A stretch of DNA of 14,030 bases from an uncultured Clostridia bacterium (GCA_947629215.1 CANRCU010000029.1:1-14030), one strand, 5' to 3'; counted from the stretch's first letter, positions 1 to 7,031 are shown. Notes: generated by a model from the letters alone, not told the origin. Translations and numbers: made by a program.

Positions 1-39
1 TATGGCTTCGGGCGCGTTTGTTGTGTGTATTTTGTTCAT
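1..39 (-). CDS. ridA: RidA family reactive intermediate deaminase, N-terminal fragment (runs off the window edge)
   Basis: Only 13 codons are visible: MNKIHTTNAPEAI, still open at the window edge. The RidA/YjgF/UK114 family typically begins with a short strand followed by a T-x-x-A-P-x-A-I-G-P-Y-S-Q motif, and the visible residues fit up to the Ile before the expected GPYSQ. A strong AAAAGGAGG ribosome binding site (complement of 49-57) stands about 9 bases before the ATG. The gene follows ilvA on the same strand with a 41-base gap. RidA hydrolyses the 2-aminoacrylate and 2-iminobutyrate enamine/imine intermediates released by PLP dehydratases such as IlvA, so the position supports the assignment. 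The identification rests on very few residues plus context. Confidence 0.72.
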   Translation of the reverse strand, partial: MNKIHTTNAPEAI

Positions 40-80
40 TATTATTATCCTCCTTTTAAGATATGACCGCGAATAAAGTA

Positions 81-1295
81 TTATTCATAGGTCTTTTTTT
101 CGTTCACTATTTTGTAGCCCTGCTGTGTAAGGGTCTCTTTTATTTCTCTGACGTGTTCGTGGTTTCGTGTTTCCATTGAGATACGCAGATAGCAGGCGTT
201 TATATCTATATTTACGTCCGCCCTGTCATGGTTTATCGAAACAACGTTACCGCCAAGCTCCGAAATTATGCGTGATACGCCGCGCAGCTGACCGGGCTTG
301 TCCTGGAGTTCTATGACCAGTTCGGCAAGTCTGCCTGCCTTTTGCAGACCCCTGTTTATTACCCTTGAAAGAATGGTAACATCTATATTTCCGCCCGATA
401 AAAGGCAGACCGCTTTTTTGCCCTTTATATCCACCTTGTCAAAAAGAGCAGCCGCGACCGAAACTGCGCCTGCGCCTTCGGCAATGAGTTTCTGCTTTTC
501 TATAAGATCGAGTATGGCTGTGGATACTTCGTCGTCGGTAACGGTAACTATCTCGTCCACATATTTTTCGCAGAGGTCGTAGGTGTTTTCACCGGGAGTC
601 TTTACGGCGATACCGTCGGCAATGGTGTGTACTTTTTCAAGCGTTTCTATTTCGTGCTTTTTCATTGCGTTAAACATTGAAGCTGCGCCCGTGGACTGTA
701 CACCGTATACTTTTATATTGGGGTTGAGCGTTTTTATGGCAAAGGCAAGACCGCTTATAAGACCGCCTCCGCCGACGGGAACGATAACTGCGTCAACATC
801 GGGCAGAGCGTCAAGTATTTCCAGACCTATGGTACCCTGACCCGCAATGACCATTTCGTCGTCAAAGGGGTGTATAAAGGTCATACCGCTTTCTTTTTGT
901 ATTTCCCTCGCTTTGTCGTAAGCGTCGTCGTAAGCACCTTCGACAAGGCAGACTTCCGCGCCGTATGACTTGGTAGCCTCTACCTTTGAGATAGGCGCGC
1001 CGTCGGGTATACAGATAAGCGACTTTATGCCGTTTTTTGCGGCGGCAAGCGCAACGCCTTGGGCATGGTTACCTGCCGAACAGGCTATTACGCCGCGGGC
1101 TTTTTCTTCGTCTGTAAGCTGTGATATTTTGTAATAAGCGCCTCTTACCTTGAAAGAACCCGTTACCTGAAGATTTTCGGTCTTTAAATATATTTCGCAG
1201 TCGCTTTTGAGGTTTGGCGCTTTTATAAGGTCTGTCGGGCGGATAACGCTTTTAAGAACATATTGCGCATGGTATATTTTATCCAATGTAAGCAT
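81..1295 (-). CDS. ilvA: Threonine ammonia-lyase (threonine dehydratase) with C-terminal ACT domain
   Basis: A cytoplasmic fold-type II PLP enzyme that deaminates L-threonine to 2-oxobutyrate, the entry to isoleucine synthesis or a catabolic step. The 404 residues match the single-ACT IlvA subfamily. K49 in the GSFKVRGAYYK motif is the expected Schiff-base lysine. The SAGNHAQGVA motif lies near residues 73-82, the glycine-rich PLP phosphate loop (VGGGGLISG) near 172-180, and SGGNID near 300. Residues from about 325 form a small ACT domain (VIELQDKPGQLRGVSRII) that usually binds an amino-acid effector. The ATG at 1293-1295 has an AAAGGAG site that lies inside the 3' end of the upstream Nudix gene. 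The 4-base gap implies co-transcription and probably translational coupling. A ridA start follows. I cannot tell a biosynthetic from a catabolic role, as no other ilv genes are visible. Confidence 0.95.
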   Translation of the reverse strand: MLTLDKIYHAQYVLKSVIRPTDLIKAPNLKSDCEIYLKTENLQVTGSFKVRGAYYKISQLTDEEKARGVIACSAGNHAQGVALAAAKNGIKSLICIPDGAPISKVEATKSYGAEVCLVEGAYDDAYDKAREIQKESGMTFIHPFDDEMVIAGQGTIGLEILDALPDVDAVIVPVGGGGLISGLAFAIKTLNPNIKVYGVQSTGAASMFNAMKKHEIETLEKVHTIADGIAVKTPGENTYDLCEKYVDEIVTVTDDEVSTAILDLIEKQKLIAEGAGAVSVAAALFDKVDIKGKKAVCLLSGGNIDVTILSRVINRGLQKAGRLAELVIELQDKPGQLRGVSRIISELGGNVVSINHDRADVNIDINACYLRISMETRNHEHVREIKETLTQQGYKIVNEKKTYE

Positions 1296-1299
1296 ATAT

Positions 1300-1782
1300 T
1301 TATCTCCTTTTGTATTGTATGTTTGGGTATTTTTTTACGCTGTGGGCGACAAGCTCGTCGCCTTTGTATTCAAGTTTCATGGAAAAAAGACCGCTTTCGC
1401 TTTCAAGCAGTTCCAAAAACAGCCTGTCGCCTTCCCAGAGTTCGAGTCCGGGTATTTTTTCTTTTTCTATCCATGCAAGGTCGCCCTCGTCACATTCGCA
1501 CAATGTGCCGGTAAACCCCGTTGCCGTGTAGAGAAATATATATTCGCTTTCCCATATGTCGGATACAAAGGTGAGTATACCGCGCAGGGCATAGTCCGTA
1601 AGGCTCAGACCCGTTTCTTCCTTTACTTCGCGCAAAAGGCATTCCTCGGGCGTTTCGCCTTTTTTGAAAGCGCCGCCAACACCTATCCATTTGCCCTTGT
1701 TGCAGTCTTTCTCTTTTTTTGTACGGTGAAGCATAAGATACTTTCCGTCGTTTTCTATGTAACACAGAGTTGTCGGTTTCAT
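1300..1782 (-). CDS. Nudix hydrolase (MutT/8-oxo-dGTP diphosphatase-like)
   Basis: A 160-residue Nudix hydrolase, which cleaves nucleoside diphosphates linked to another moiety. The Nudix box G-x5-E-x7-REVKEE-x-G-L is complete at residues 37-59, including the REVKEE metal-binding glutamates. The N-terminal strand (TTLCYIENDGKYLMLHR) and the GKWIGVGG lead-in are typical of MutT-type enzymes that act on oxidised nucleotides, but the substrate cannot be read from sequence. The frame is open to 1830, giving a 16-residue extension. I chose the ATG at 1782 because GGAGG lies 7 bases upstream of it and the downstream sequence begins exactly at the family's first strand. It is the first gene of the minus-strand operon with ilvA and ridA, and its stop lies 4 bases from the ilvA start. 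The functional link to threonine metabolism is unclear. Confidence 0.92.
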   Translation of the reverse strand: MKPTTLCYIENDGKYLMLHRTKKEKDCNKGKWIGVGGAFKKGETPEECLLREVKEETGLSLTDYALRGILTFVSDIWESEYIFLYTATGFTGTLCECDEGDLAWIEKEKIPGLELWEGDRLFLELLESESGLFSMKLEYKGDELVAHSVKKYPNIQYKRR

Positions 1783-1801
1783 TGTATTACCTCCGTAAAA
1801 C

Positions 1802-1830
1802 AGAATATCACAAAAAATATATAAAGTCAA
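1802..1830 (-). promoter_or_regulatory. Probable sigma-A-type promoter of the nudix-ilvA-ridA operon
   Basis: Read on the minus strand, TTGACT (complement of 1825-1830) is followed after exactly 17 bases by TATTCT (complement of 1802-1807). The Nudix start codon is at 1782, so the leader is very short. It leaves no room for a T-box or attenuator upstream of the operon. Confidence 0.6.
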
Positions 1831-1865
1831 ATTTTTATTTCATTGTAATTTGAGTTTTAAAAGCA

Positions 1866-1895
1866 TTGATTTTTCAAAGCGAACTATGTTATAAT
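1866..1895 (+). promoter_or_regulatory. Probable sigma-A-type promoter of the aminotransferase-gltA-sortase operon
   Basis: TTGATT at 1866-1871 is followed after 18 bases by a perfect TATAAT at 1890-1895. A roughly 40-base leader then runs to the start codon at 1946. It is divergent to the nudix-operon promoter, and the two -35 boxes are about 35 bases apart, so a shared regulator is possible. Confidence 0.65.
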
Positions 1896-1945
1896 AAAAA
1901 CAACAGGGACTATCCTGCAATAATCAATGCAGACAGGTGTTAAGA

Positions 1946-3052
1946 ATGCAGTCAAAAAATGTACACGGCGGAGATCTTGACGAAATCTCTCGCGAATACG
2001 GTATAGAAAAAAGCAGTATATTGAATTTCAGCGGCAATGTCAATCCGCTTGGCTTGCCGTTGAGCGTTAAAAAGGCAATAGCGGAAAATGTTGAGCTTGC
2101 GGAGGGCTACCCCGATGTGAGTTATGTGGCGCTTAGGGCAGCCATTGCGGAATATACGGGTGCGGATGCGGAAAACATAGTCACGGGCAACGGTTCGACA
2201 GAACTTATAACGGCGGTCATAAAAGCCGTTATGCCCAAAAAAGCCGTTTTGATCTCGCCCGCTTATTCCGAATATCTGCGTGTGCTTGACAGCATAGGCT
2301 GTGAAACGAAACTTTCGCCGTTGAGTGAGGAAAATGATTTTATGCCGGATATTTCGGCTTTGCCGATAACGGACGAAACGGATATGCTTGTTATATGCAA
2401 TCCGAACAATCCGACGGGTTCTTATCTTACGGCGGACGAAACGGAGGAAATAGTAAAACGCTGTAAGGCGCTTGGGTGTTTTGTTATGACAGACGAAACC
2501 TATGTGGAGTTTTCCGACCCACAAAAGCGTATATCCGCCGTGGAATTGACAAAAAAATATGACAATATCGCAGTCATAAGAGGCACGTCGAAATTTTTTG
2601 CCTGCCCGGGACTCAGGCTTGGATATGCGGTCATCGGCAGCAGAGATATTGTCGGCAGAGATATTGTCGGCAGTGTGAATGCGGCGAAAGATTTGTGGAG
2701 CGTGAATGTTTTTGCAGAGCTTGCAGGATGTGTGATGTTTACCGACAGGGGTTTTATAAATGCGACTACCGAGCTTATAAACACCGAAAGACAGCGGTTT
2801 ATTGACGAGTTGGGCAGTATAGAGGGGCTTAAACTCTACCCCACACAGTCGAATTTTTTCCTTGCGGAGATATTGGGCGAATTGACGTCAAGAGAGGTTT
2901 TTCTGGCGCTTATAAAAAAGAACATACTTATAAGAGATGCGAAGGATTTTCCGTTTCTGAATGAAAAATTCATAAGGTTCTGCATACTTTCGCATGAGGA
3001 GAACACTCTGCTGATAGAGGCGCTGAAGGAATTATTGAATATTGATTTTTGA
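1946..3052 (+). CDS. PLP-dependent class I/II aminotransferase, HisC/CobD-like
   Basis: A fold-type I PLP enzyme of the COG0079 group, which includes histidinol-phosphate aminotransferase and L-threonine-O-3-phosphate decarboxylase (CobD). Visible signatures are an N-terminal HGGD, NFSGNVNPLG, GNGSTELI, the PNNPTG motif, TDETYVEF with the PLP-nitrogen aspartate, GTSKFFACPGLRLGY with the Schiff-base lysine, and a late FIRF with the carboxylate-binding arginine. The HGGD start and the INPLG-like motif resemble CobD more than HisC, but no cobalamin or histidine gene is near, so the substrate is left open. A GTG at 1937 is also in frame. I chose the ATG at 1946 because AGGTG at 1935-1939 overlaps that GTG and is well spaced from the ATG. 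The stop is 31 bases from gltA. A 15-bp in-frame tandem duplication lies just after the lysine region. Confidence 0.88.
   Translation: MQSKNVHGGDLDEISREYGIEKSSILNFSGNVNPLGLPLSVKKAIAENVELAEGYPDVSYVALRAAIAEYTGADAENIVTGNGSTELITAVIKAVMPKKAVLISPAYSEYLRVLDSIGCETKLSPLSEENDFMPDISALPITDETDMLVICNPNNPTGSYLTADETEEIVKRCKALGCFVMTDETYVEFSDPQKRISAVELTKKYDNIAVIRGTSKFFACPGLRLGYAVIGSRDIVGRDIVGSVNAAKDLWSVNVFAELAGCVMFTDRGFINATTELINTERQRFIDELGSIEGLKLYPTQSNFFLAEILGELTSREVFLALIKKNILIRDAKDFPFLNEKFIRFCILSHEENTLLIEALKELLNIDF
2642..2671 (+). repeat. Perfect 15-bp tandem duplication inside the aminotransferase gene
   Basis: Two adjacent identical 15-bp units (2642-2656 and 2657-2671) each encode Arg-Asp-Ile-Val-Gly, giving SRDIVGRDIVGS. 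The copies are identical at DNA level and in frame, which suggests a recent slippage duplication. Related aminotransferases normally have a single short segment between the LGY motif and the W-S/N-V-N motif. Confidence 0.85.
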
Positions 3053-3083
3053 ATAAATTCTTATAACAAGAGGAGGCATTAAA

Positions 3084-4388
3084 ATGGATGAACACAAGAA
3101 ATACGAGGACAATCCTTATACGATGAAAGAGGCTATTGTTGAGGCGCAGCGCTGTCTTAACTGCAAAAAGCCCATGTGCAAAACGGGCTGCCCGATAGAG
3201 AACGATATACCCGATTTTATACATGCGCTTTCAAAGGGCAATCTTGGCGAAGCAAGGCATATACTTGCGGGCAAGACAAATCTTCCCGCCGTTTGCGGAC
3301 GTGTTTGCCCGCATGAAACGCAGTGTCAGGGGCATTGTGTGCTTGGCAAAAAGGGTCAGGCTATAAATATAGGGCGGCTGGAGCAGTTTATTGCCGATTT
3401 TGATGCCGAAATGGAGCTTACGCGCGAAAATATACCGCCCAAGACGCGCGGCAGTGTTGCCGTTATAGGCTCGGGGCCTGCCGGTCTTACGGTTGCGGGC
3501 GACCTTGCGCATATGGGCTTTAACGTTACCGTTTACGAAGCCGAGAACGAACCCGGTGGCATACTGCTTTACGGCATACCCGAGTTCCGTCTGCCAAAAG
3601 ACGTTGTAAGGCGTGAAACAAAGCGTATAGCCGAGCTTGGTGTAAGTTACATAAACAATTGCGTTGTCGGTGACGACATAACCATCGACCAGATGTTTGA
3701 ACGCGGTTTTGACGCTATCTTTATAGGCACGGGTACTGCCATTTCAAAAGAATTGAATATACCGGGCAAAGAATTGCACGGTGTTATACAGTCGCATTAT
3801 TTCCTGCGTATGGTAACGCTTTACCGCAGCAACGAATTGAGTCGTGACGAAGTGCCTGTTTCGGAGGGCGACAATGTGCTTATAATCGGCGCAGGCAATG
3901 TTGCGATGGATGCATCGCGTCAGTCGATAAGAATGGGCGCAAAGAACGTTACCGTTGTTTACCGCGGAGCGCCCGATACCATAAGTGCGGCTCAGATAGA
4001 ATACGAGGGCGCAGTCGAGGACGGCGTAAAATTTATGTGGAATGCTTCTCCGCTTGAATATGTGGGTCATGACGGTAAACTTGTCGGTCTGAAAGTCGAT
4101 CACGAGGGTACAGAGGTCATAGTACCTGCCGACAAAGTGCTTGTGGCTATCGGCGCAAAGCCTGCCAAACGTATCATATCCACCACAAAGGGCATTGAAG
4201 TTAACGATAACGGTTACCTTATAACAAAGGATAAACCTTACGGTATGACTACTTTACAAGGCGTTTTTGCGGGCGGCGACGTTGTGCATCAGCCTGCAAC
4301 GGTCGTTCTTGCCATGAAGGAGGCAAAAAAGGTCGTCGAGGGCATTGCTGCCTATGTTGATGCCATAAAACTGCTTGGCATAAAATAA
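3084..4388 (+). CDS. gltA: Glutamate synthase small-chain-type NADPH oxidoreductase (homotetrameric GltA type)
   Basis: A 434-residue cytoplasmic iron-sulfur flavoprotein of the GltD/NfnB family. The N-terminal cysteines (CLNCKKPMCKTGCP, about residues 24-37, and CGRVCPHETQCQGHC, about 71-85) fit the two [4Fe-4S] clusters of this family. GSGPAGL near 127 starts the FAD Rossmann motif, GAGNVAMDASR near 267 the NAD(P)H site, and GVFAGGDVV near 392 the second FAD contact. It moves electrons from NADPH towards glutamate synthesis or, in relatives such as NfnB and sulfide dehydrogenase, to and from ferredoxin. No large glutamate synthase chain and no PyrK-like NfnA partner lies beside it in the window, which favours the stand-alone GltA type without proving it. 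The start has AGAGGAGG upstream. It is the middle gene of the aminotransferase-gltA-sortase run, with the next start 27 bases after its stop. Confidence 0.92.
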   Translation: MDEHKKYEDNPYTMKEAIVEAQRCLNCKKPMCKTGCPIENDIPDFIHALSKGNLGEARHILAGKTNLPAVCGRVCPHETQCQGHCVLGKKGQAINIGRLEQFIADFDAEMELTRENIPPKTRGSVAVIGSGPAGLTVAGDLAHMGFNVTVYEAENEPGGILLYGIPEFRLPKDVVRRETKRIAELGVSYINNCVVGDDITIDQMFERGFDAIFIGTGTAISKELNIPGKELHGVIQSHYFLRMVTLYRSNELSRDEVPVSEGDNVLIIGAGNVAMDASRQSIRMGAKNVTVVYRGAPDTISAAQIEYEGAVEDGVKFMWNASPLEYVGHDGKLVGLKVDHEGTEVIVPADKVLVAIGAKPAKRIISTTKGIEVNDNGYLITKDKPYGMTTLQGVFAGGDVVHQPATVVLAMKEAKKVVEGIAAYVDAIKLLGIK

Positions 4389-4415
4389 AACGAACGGTTT
4401 TTGAAAGGAGCAGAA

Positions 4416-5099
4416 ATGACGCCGGGGAAAATAAAAAATGTGATAGGCGTGCTGCTTATTGCGGCGGGTATAGGCTGTATAGTTTATGCCGTTTATGCAA
4501 AATACAGTGTAGATGTAAAAAAAGACGAGCTTGTTGCGCAATATGAGGACTATATAAACTGGGTAAACGACAGCGAGCTTGATATTGAAGAGATAGAAAA
4601 CGCAATGACGGAGCAGGCGATGGTAGTTGAGAATGCGTCGGAACAGACAACGGCAGCGCCGACTACGGACGAAAAGTTTGACGCAATGTCTGTGCCGCGA
4701 AATTTGCTCGGCATTATGGAGATAGACAAGATAGACCTTATTGTTACGCTTGCCGAGGGATCGGATAACAGAAGCATAACTCTTTCGGTCGGGCATTTTC
4801 CTAACACGGCTTTGCCGGGGCAAGTCGGCAATTTTGCCGTAGTGGGGCATAGGAGTTATCGCTACGGAGCGTATTTCAACCGTCTTGACGAGTTGGAGGC
4901 AGGCGACACGGTGAGGGTAAAGACCGTTGACGGAACGTATACATATGAGGTGGACTCCAAATTTGTGGTGGAGCCGACCGATGTATGGGTGCTTGAACCG
5001 ACCGACGATGCGACTATCACCCTTGTTACGTGTACGCCGATACGCACGGCAACACACAGACTTATAGTTAAAGGGAAACTTGTAGGAAAGGAGGAATAG
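4416..5099 (+). CDS. Membrane-anchored sortase (class uncertain)
   Basis: A 227-residue cysteine transpeptidase that should cleave a sorting signal and join the protein to the cell wall or a pilus. The N-terminus carries a short charged start and one membrane segment (about residues 8-28), then a variable Glu/Thr-rich stretch and the beta-barrel domain. The catalytic triad is complete: H145 in VVGHRSYRYG, C206 in TLVTCTPI and R215 in THRLIVKG. The TLVTCTP-THRL signature occurs in class C, D and E enzymes; I see no lid motif that settles it. A TTG at 4401 is in frame, but the ATG at 4416 has AAAGGAG five bases upstream and was chosen. It is the last gene of a metabolic operon. No LPXTG-type substrate with a C-terminal anchor is visible anywhere in the window. 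Confidence 0.93.
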   Translation: MTPGKIKNVIGVLLIAAGIGCIVYAVYAKYSVDVKKDELVAQYEDYINWVNDSELDIEEIENAMTEQAMVVENASEQTTAAPTTDEKFDAMSVPRNLLGIMEIDKIDLIVTLAEGSDNRSITLSVGHFPNTALPGQVGNFAVVGHRSYRYGAYFNRLDELEAGDTVRVKTVDGTYTYEVDSKFVVEPTDVWVLEPTDDATITLVTCTPIRTATHRLIVKGKLVGKEE

Positions 5100-5123
5100 C
5101 GCAGCGGTAATATCTTTAAAGGG

Positions 5124-5149
5124 TAACAGAGGCAGTGTTAATATTTTTT
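5124..5149 (+). terminator. Possible weak intrinsic terminator after the sortase gene
   Basis: TAACA (5124-5128) and TGTTA (5136-5140) can pair around a 7-base loop and are followed by T6 at 5144-5149. The stem is only 5 bp, so the call is tentative. Its position between the sortase stop and the next promoter is right for a terminator. Confidence 0.3.
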
Positions 5150-5167
5150 GATAAATTTTTATTAAGC

Positions 5168-5189
5168 TATTGAAAATATACTTTCAATA
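5168..5189. promoter_or_regulatory. Candidate operator: perfect 8-bp inverted repeat over the -35 box
   Basis: TATTGAAA (5168-5175) and TTTCAATA (5182-5189) are perfect inverted arms around a 6-base centre. The left arm contains the whole TTGAAA -35 box of the promoter for the CAP-protein gene. Such placement is typical of a repressor site that blocks RNA polymerase. The AT-rich surroundings raise the chance of coincidence. Confidence 0.45.
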
Positions 5190-5198
5190 TTATATAAT
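5170..5198 (+). promoter_or_regulatory. Probable promoter of the dockerin-CAP protein gene
   Basis: TTGAAA at 5170-5175, a 17-base spacer and a perfect TATAAT at 5193-5198 make a strong sigma-A-type promoter. The ribosome binding site follows almost at once (AAGAGGTG at 5205-5212), so the leader is very short. Confidence 0.65.
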
Positions 5199-5221
5199 AA
5201 GTTAAGAGGTGATGATGGCTT

Positions 5222-6982
5222 ATGTATAAAAAACAACAAAAATCACTATCCTTTTTGCTTGCTTTTTGTATTATGTGTTCAAATATAGTTTCTGTCAGCG
5301 CGCGTATGTACGGTGATGCGGACGGGAACGGCGAAATAACGTCAAACGATGCGGCTCTTGTTTTGCAATATACATTAAACGGTATCTGGACGGGCAAAGG
5401 CAATTTGGAGGACTGTGATGTTTCGGGCGACGGCGCTATATCTGCGGCTGATTCGGCGCTGATATACCAGAAAGCGCTTATTTCAACGTTTCCTTTCCCG
5501 GTCGAGGTCGTAGATTTTACGATAGCCGAGAATCGCGGCAATATCTATCTTACGGACGGCGAGAATATTTTCGGCGACGGCGAGCTGTATGATGTGAACG
5601 GCTCTTCGGTCAGCCTTGAAAGCGAGGACGACCTGTACAAGACAATAGTTATAGGCTCGACTTATTCTTCGGAAACACTGTCTTTGCTTTCGCAGCTTAA
5701 CGACAGCGATGTTGTAAGCGGTTCTGCGGTCATAGCGTCGTTTGTCAACGACGATGCGGACAGCGAAAATATAACGGACTTTGTCGGCGAAGATATTGAT
5801 ATATCCGGACAGGCAATAAGTTTCTGCCCTTATTCGGAATATACCGAAGAAATGCGCAATGATATATGCGATATTCTTAAAATAGACCCTAATATCGTAG
5901 CTATGCCGATAACGATAGTTATAAACGATAAAAACCGTATAGAAATGGTGGCTTTCGGTACGGCAAAGGTTTGTGAAACCATAGAAAACCTGATAGCGGG
6001 TGAGTTGAAAGTTACGACTACCACGACGACTACAACAACTACTACCACCACTACTACTACAACAACTACTACAACTACCACAACAACTACAACCACCGAG
6101 GCGACGACCACGACCGAAACCGCGACGGAGACCACAACGGCGCAGACAGTCAAGCCCGGCGATAATATTTCCGAAAACAAAAAATTAATAATTTCGGCCA
6201 ATGAATATTATTATATCGGTCAACCGGCAAACGAGCTGCCGACACCGACACGCATAGACGACGGTTTCGAGGGCTGTGATTGGTACATATATCACAACAG
6301 CGGCGACGAATATAAGTATTTTACAATGGTCGGCGTTGTGAACGGTGTTGTAAAAACCATCTATACAATGTCGGAAGATTTTAAGTACAAAGATGTGTAC
6401 TACAATGCCGATGCAAGCAAATATCAGCTTACAAAAGACGGTTTCTATATGTACTATGTATATAAAGAGTTGGATAATGTCAGAAGCGTTGTTTATTATG
6501 ACGAAAACGACAACAACAGAATTTATGGTATGATGCTGCTTGCAAAGGACTTTGTTTCGGCTGAAGATCCGACGGATGTTCATATGCGTTCAATGGAAAA
6601 AGAGATATGCGATATGTCTAATGCTTTCCGTAAGCAAAACGGCTTAAACACGCTTGAGTGCAGCGATGTACTGTCGTCTTTGGCTTCGCGCGCCTTTGCG
6701 GAAGATATGGCAGCCTATCATTACTTCCCGAGCGACCACGTAAGCAGGGACGGCAGAACGGCAGAAATGCGTATAAAAGATTCGGGCGTCAGATATACGC
6801 GCGCTTCGGGCGAGAATATATTGCGCGGCGAATGGAGTGCAATGGGCGCGGTAAATGCGTGGGTAACTTCAAAAGGCCACCGTGGTGTGCTGCTGTACAG
6901 AGATTTCCGCACAATGGGTGTGGGAATGGCATATGATAACAGCGACCAAACACCGTATTATGTTGTGGATTTCTGCGGCTGA
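5222..6982 (+). CDS. Secreted protein: N-terminal dockerin, poly-Thr linker, CAP-associated domain and C-terminal CAP/SCP domain
   Basis: A 586-residue exported protein. Residues 1-27 form a signal peptide, likely cut after VSA. Residues 30-88 hold two dockerin-type calcium repeats (GDADGNGEITSNDAALVL and CDVSGDGAISAADSALIY), which normally dock onto a cohesin. Residues 90-260 are unrecognised. Residues 265-292 are 28 consecutive threonines, extended by an E/A/T-rich tail to about 310. Residues 325-450 fit the CAP-associated domain seen before CAP domains in YlbC-like proteins (IGQP, then a WYIYHN strand and NGVVKTIYT). The CAP/SCP domain (about 455-586) keeps its pocket residues: the His of SDHVSRDGR, the Glu of SGENIL and the His of KGHRG. 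Its biochemical role is not established. The ATG at 5222 is preceded by AAGAGGTG. There is no C-terminal sorting signal, so the dockerin is the likeliest anchoring device. Confidence 0.88.
   Translation: MYKKQQKSLSFLLAFCIMCSNIVSVSARMYGDADGNGEITSNDAALVLQYTLNGIWTGKGNLEDCDVSGDGAISAADSALIYQKALISTFPFPVEVVDFTIAENRGNIYLTDGENIFGDGELYDVNGSSVSLESEDDLYKTIVIGSTYSSETLSLLSQLNDSDVVSGSAVIASFVNDDADSENITDFVGEDIDISGQAISFCPYSEYTEEMRNDICDILKIDPNIVAMPITIVINDKNRIEMVAFGTAKVCETIENLIAGELKVTTTTTTTTTTTTTTTTTTTTTTTTTTTTEATTTTETATETTTAQTVKPGDNISENKKLIISANEYYYIGQPANELPTPTRIDDGFEGCDWYIYHNSGDEYKYFTMVGVVNGVVKTIYTMSEDFKYKDVYYNADASKYQLTKDGFYMYYVYKELDNVRSVVYYDENDNNRIYGMMLLAKDFVSAEDPTDVHMRSMEKEICDMSNAFRKQNGLNTLECSDVLSSLASRAFAEDMAAYHYFPSDHVSRDGRTAEMRIKDSGVRYTRASGENILRGEWSAMGAVNAWVTSKGHRGVLLYRDFRTMGVGMAYDNSDQTPYYVVDFCG
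6014..6097 (+). repeat. Run of 28 threonine codons
   Basis: 28 consecutive ACN codons use all four synonyms (ACT, ACA, ACC, ACG) in irregular order, so the tract is a pure homopolymer in protein but not in DNA. Irregular codon use suggests long selection for the peptide rather than a recent slippage expansion. It acts as an extended, probably O-glycosylated linker (inference). Confidence 0.95.
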
Positions 6983-6998
6983 TAAAGCGGTTACGTAT

Positions 6999-7031
6999 AA
7001 GTTCCCCTGTCTTTTTAGGACGGGGGTACTT
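6999..7031 (+). terminator. Hairpin terminator after the CAP-protein gene
   Basis: CCCCTGTC (7004-7011) pairs with GACGGGGG (7019-7026) with one G-U pair and a 7-base loop TTTTTAG. After a T-T mismatch the stem extends by AAGT/ACTT (6999-7002 with 7028-7031). It starts 16 bases after the stop codon. The downstream tract (TGTTTATC) is only weakly T-rich. Confidence 0.6.

Noticed and set aside
1783..1830. Sixteen-codon N-terminal extension of the Nudix protein
   Set aside because: The GGAGG site is positioned for the internal ATG at 1782, and the extension overlaps the predicted promoter.
1783..1945. T-box or amino-acid attenuator upstream of ilvA
   Set aside because: The leaders from both predicted promoters are too short, and no specifier, T-box motif or terminator stem is visible.
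5212..5229. Five-codon ATG frame overlapping the start of the CAP-protein gene
   Set aside because: It uses the same ribosome binding site but ends after five codons; most likely incidental, with nothing to show it is a leader peptide.
5830..6201. Minus-strand frame with a long poly-valine run
   Set aside because: It is the reverse reading of the threonine linker; the plus-strand protein has a signal peptide, clear domains and a proper start.
4416..6982. Sortase acting on the neighbouring CAP protein
   Set aside because: The CAP protein ends within its CAP domain with no LPXTG-like motif, hydrophobic segment or charged tail.
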